This document shows positions 7,107 through 10,131 of a stretch of 10,131 nucleotides of DNA, one piece after another. The number at the start of each line of letters is the position of its first letter. Within the stretch, counting starts at the first letter, position 1. The position numbers and the translations under genes were made by a program. The stretch spans positions 1-10,131 of the forward strand of contig JADGJL010001103.1 of NCBI GenBank assembly GCA_027600665.1, given 5' to 3'. The DNA is from Irineochytrium annulatum (lineage: Eukaryota > Chytridiomycota > Chytridiomycetes > Chytridiales > Chytridiaceae). Under the pieces are notes generated by a model. That model did not search any database and had not been told where the DNA came from. It worked only from the letters and a program-made list of their open reading frames with translations.

Positions 7107-10100
7107 ATGGACGAAGCGAGCCCACTCCTGTCCCCCTCGGGCCACGCTGACGACGTCCTCGTACCAGGGGGCGGATCCGTCGCCGTCTCGCAGAACAGGT
7201 TCCGCGGCTCGTCCGTGCAGGACCTCCTCGACCAGCCAGACATCGAGCCCGATGTCTGGCCAGGAACCGGACCTGATCGTGGGTCAACTCCCCTTTGCAC
7301 ATCCTACCCGGGGCGTTTCCCTGGCTAACGCATTTTTGTCTCCTGAATATCTTTATTCTCTCTTTCCTGTTCAAACAAAGACCCGCCGCCAACGAACGAG
7401 GCCATCCGCCGCGCGATCTGGACCCGCGTGCGATATTACGTGCCCGTGATCGGATGGCTGCCGTCCTACAGCATCAGGGACAACCTCCAGGGGGACTGCA
7501 TCGCGGGCCTGACGGTCGCGTGCCTGCTTATCCCGCAGGCGCTCTCGTACGCTCAGGCGCTGGTGAACATCCCGCCCGTGTATGGGCTCTACACGTGCTT
7601 CGTGCCGCTGATCGTTTACTCGCTGCTGGGGACGTCAAGGTGAGGGAAGGAGAAATTAGGGGGTTCGCGATGGGGGATAGAAGGAGGGAGGGGGAGAGAG
7701 GATAGAGGGATGGGGAATAGAGGAAGATGGATAGAGAGGAATGTATGGAAGTGGGATGGATGAAGGATTGAGAGGGAGGATGGAGGACTATGAGAGGAAG
7801 GATGGCGGAAGGACCGATAAGGGTGGAATAACTGCTTATAATCGTTGATATCAATTTTACAAAGGCAGCTGGGAGTCGGTCCCGAAGCGCTCGTGTCCAT
7901 CCTTGTCGGTGCGGCCATCAAGGAGAAGTCTGGTCTTAACAAACCAGCTGGTGGTGGCGGCGGCGGGGGCGGCGGGTCGCCGGAGGCCCTGGCGGCCGCT
8001 GGCGCCGACACGATCGCCGAGAACATCGCGATCGCGAACCTGATGGCCCTCATGGTCGGCCTCTTCACCTTCCTCCTCGGCTTCTTCCGCCTCGGCTTCC
8101 TCGACTCGGTCCTCTCCCGCGCCCTCCTCCGGGGCTTCGTGACGGCCGTCGCCGTCGTCGTCATGATCGACCTGTCCGGCGGGCTCCTGGGCATCCCGCC
8201 GCGGGCCGACGCGGAGGAGGGCCACGTGAGCCCGATCGAGCTGCTCTTTAGCACGTTCGAGCGCATAGGGGAGACGCACGTCCCCACCGCCATCATCTCG
8301 GCCGTCAGCGTCGCCTTCCTGGCCGGCATGAGGGCTCTCAAGCTGGTGTACAAGGGAGACAGGAGGCTTCAGCTCGTCCCCGAGATACTGCTCCTCGTCG
8401 TCGCATCGACGGTCCTGTGTGGAGTGTTCCGGTGGGATGAGTACGGCGTCGAGATCCTGAAGGAGGTCAAGGGGGGCCTCATCTACCCGAAGCTTCCTCA
8501 GATAACCGTGGGGAAGCTTCGATATTATCTCCTCTCGGCCATTCTCATCTCCGTCATCGGCTTTGTCGAGTCGATCGTCGTTGCCAAGACGTACGCGACA
8601 AAGCACAACTACAACATTTCCCCGAATCGCGAGCTCGTGGCGCTTGGCGCCGCCAACGTGTTCGGGAGTCTTTTCGGGGCTTGGCCGGCCTTCGGGTCGC
8701 TGGGCAGGTCGGCAGTGAATGACGGCACGGGCGCGAGGACGCAGGTGGCCGGGTTCGTGACGGGGATCGTGGTCCTGGTCGCCATCGTGGCGCTTCTACC
8801 GTGGTTCTACTTTTTGCCCAAGGCGGTGTGCAGCGCTATCATCGTTGTCGCGGCAACAAAGCTGATAGAGCTGCACGACATTTACTTCATCTTTAATTTG
8901 AGGGCGTGGAAGGACTTGGGCCTGTTGATGATGACGTTTGTGACCACGCTTGTGATCTCGATCGAGGTTGGGACGCTCATCAGCGTTGGGACTTCGCTGC
9001 TGCTCGTTATCAAACACACGACCAAGGTTGGTGTACTGCTTTTTTTTGGGGTTGTATTTAGGCTGACTTGGCATTGAAACTGTTGCATTGAACAGAGCCG
9101 TATTGCGATCCTAGGCCGGACCTTGGTCGTTGACCCAAAGACGAACCAGGTGAAAACCAAGTTCCGCTCCATTACCGATTCAGCCCAAGTGCAACCGATC
9201 GAGGGCGCACTCGTCATCCGAATCGAAGAGGGTCTCTTCTTTGGCAACACGGGCCAGTTGAAGGACAGGCTCAACCGGGTCGAGATGTACGGCGAACTCG
9301 GTGTCCACCCGGGCGAGGCGCCGCGGACTCGGAACGGTAATGGCAACGGGAATGGAAATGGCAGCGGGTTGGCTGGAAGGGTCGACTCGCTGTCAAACTT
9401 TTCTACAGGGGAGGAGAGGATGGAGGTGTTGGAGGCCCAGAAGGGGTTGGGCAGGGAGCCGATCCATAGCGTCATTTTCGACATCGGCGCCGTCACGGAT
9501 ATCGACGCGAGGTGAGTCACATGCTTTTGCGTTACTCCCTTGCGATCGTTTGTTGTTCACGAATTTTCTTATGCTCCCAGCGCGACACAAAACCTTGTCG
9601 AGATCGTCGAGTCCTACCGCGCGCGCGGTATCCAGATCTGCTTCGTTAAGCTCCGCGAGACCTGCCGGCCATGGTTCCACCGCTCAGGCCTGATTGCACT
9701 TGTGGGCGTGAACCACTTTTTCGACAAGATCGTCGACGCCATCGATTATCTCCGCGACCACGACCGCATGCCCATAGTCGACCCACCGCCGGCCACGGCG
9801 GAGGAGATCCTCAGCCGGGGGTCGGCCACCTCGCTTGGCAACACGCCGACGCTGGAGTGGTTTGACCGGAACGCGGCGCCAAGGATGACGCCGCGAGGCG
9901 GCGGGGTGGATGCCGCGCCACCATCGTTCCAGGTTGGGAGCTGGGCGTCCGCCGCCGTGGGGGCGACAGCGGGATCGGCGCCCTCGAGCGAGGCGGACGC
10001 GAGCGCCGCGGAGCGGAGGAGACGGAAGCGAAGGCCCGGCGCCCATCGCGGGACGGCTGTCGGTGCTTTTAGCGAGCGGGATGGGCGCTTGGCGCCGCCG

Positions 10101-10131
10101 GGGAGGGGAGGGCCCGTGATTGGGAGTGTTG
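7107..10131 (+). CDS. SulP/SLC26-family anion (sulfate-type) transporter with STAS domain, five exons, 3' end cut by window edge
   Basis: Exons 7107-7278, 7381-7639, 7865-9026, 9096-9511 and 9581-10131 are joined by introns of 102, 225, 69 and 69 bp (GT...AG), giving 853 codons with no stop. ATG 7107 has A at -3 and G at +4. A hydrophilic N-terminus (1-70) is followed by the SulP signature: VPVIGWLPSY, GLTVACLLIPQALSYAQ (100-116), IPPVYGLYTCFVP, GTSRQLGVGPEALVSILVG (141-159). About a dozen hydrophobic segments follow up to 525, including NRELVALGAANVFGSLFGA and AFGSLGRSAVNDGTGA. The STAS domain runs from about 568 (GALVIRIEEGLFFGN) through FDIGAVTDIDAS (659-670) to about 728, with a spacer loop at 600-650. 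After it comes a disordered tail with RRRRKRR. Proteins of this family exchange sulfate, bicarbonate or other anions; STAS domains regulate trafficking and activity. It looks more like the fungal SPCC320.05-type SulP than Sul1/Sul2, so substrate and membrane are uncertain. Confidence 0.92.
7640..7864 (+). repeat. Purine-rich intron 2 of the SulP gene with GGAT/GAGG microsatellite-like tract
   Basis: This intron (GTGAGG...TTACAAAG) is 225 bp against 69-102 bp for its sister introns. About 7645-7825 is almost pure A/G on the coding strand, built of imperfect GGATGGA, GGATAGA and GAGGGAGG units. The extra length seems to come from expansion of this tract. Splicing across it restores GTSR-QLGVGPEA in frame, so the intron boundaries are firm. 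Confidence 0.75.

Noticed and set aside
7616..8353. A long minus-strand frame opposite SulP exon 3 and intron 2
   Set aside because: It is antisense to well-conserved SulP sequence and crosses the purine-rich intron, giving only low-complexity Ser/Pro/His text.

Overview
The window looks like nuclear DNA of a fungus. It carries spliced, GC-rich genes with short introns (57-102 bp, plus one of 225 bp). These have GT...AG ends and often a GCTAAT/CTGAC-like branch site, and they are separated by less GC-rich spacers. The protein families (an Erd1-like EXS protein, and a fungal SulP transporter with a STAS domain) fit this. The many Ser/Gly/Pro insertions and the branch-site style would suit an early-diverging (chytrid-like) fungus, but the sequence does not prove the lineage.

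Layout from left to right: (1) positions 1-1998, minus strand, a four-exon gene for an Erd1-type EXS membrane protein, running off the left edge a little after the end of its domain; a plausible extra 5' exon lies at 2071-2144. (2) positions 2145-4056, a spacer of about 1.9 kb holding a decayed minus-strand gene whose clearest part (about 3211-2753) encodes a broken MYND-type zinc finger. (3) positions 6462-4057, minus strand, a two-exon gene for a cysteine-free, Pro/Thr-rich, single-pass membrane protein with no family I recognise. (4) positions 6463-7106, a divergent promoter region. (5) positions 7107-10131, plus strand, a five-exon SLC26/SulP anion transporter with a C-terminal STAS domain, running off the right edge.

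Working together: all three intact genes encode membrane proteins. Erd1-type proteins are linked to phosphate recycling from the Golgi, and SulP proteins carry sulfate or other anions. The middle protein has the outline of a surface sensor or adhesion protein (disordered ectodomain, one transmembrane helix, phospho-site-rich tail). Nothing shows that they are functionally linked; the divergent pair 6462/7107 could share regulation. I found no RNA genes, CRISPR arrays, transposons or viral genes.
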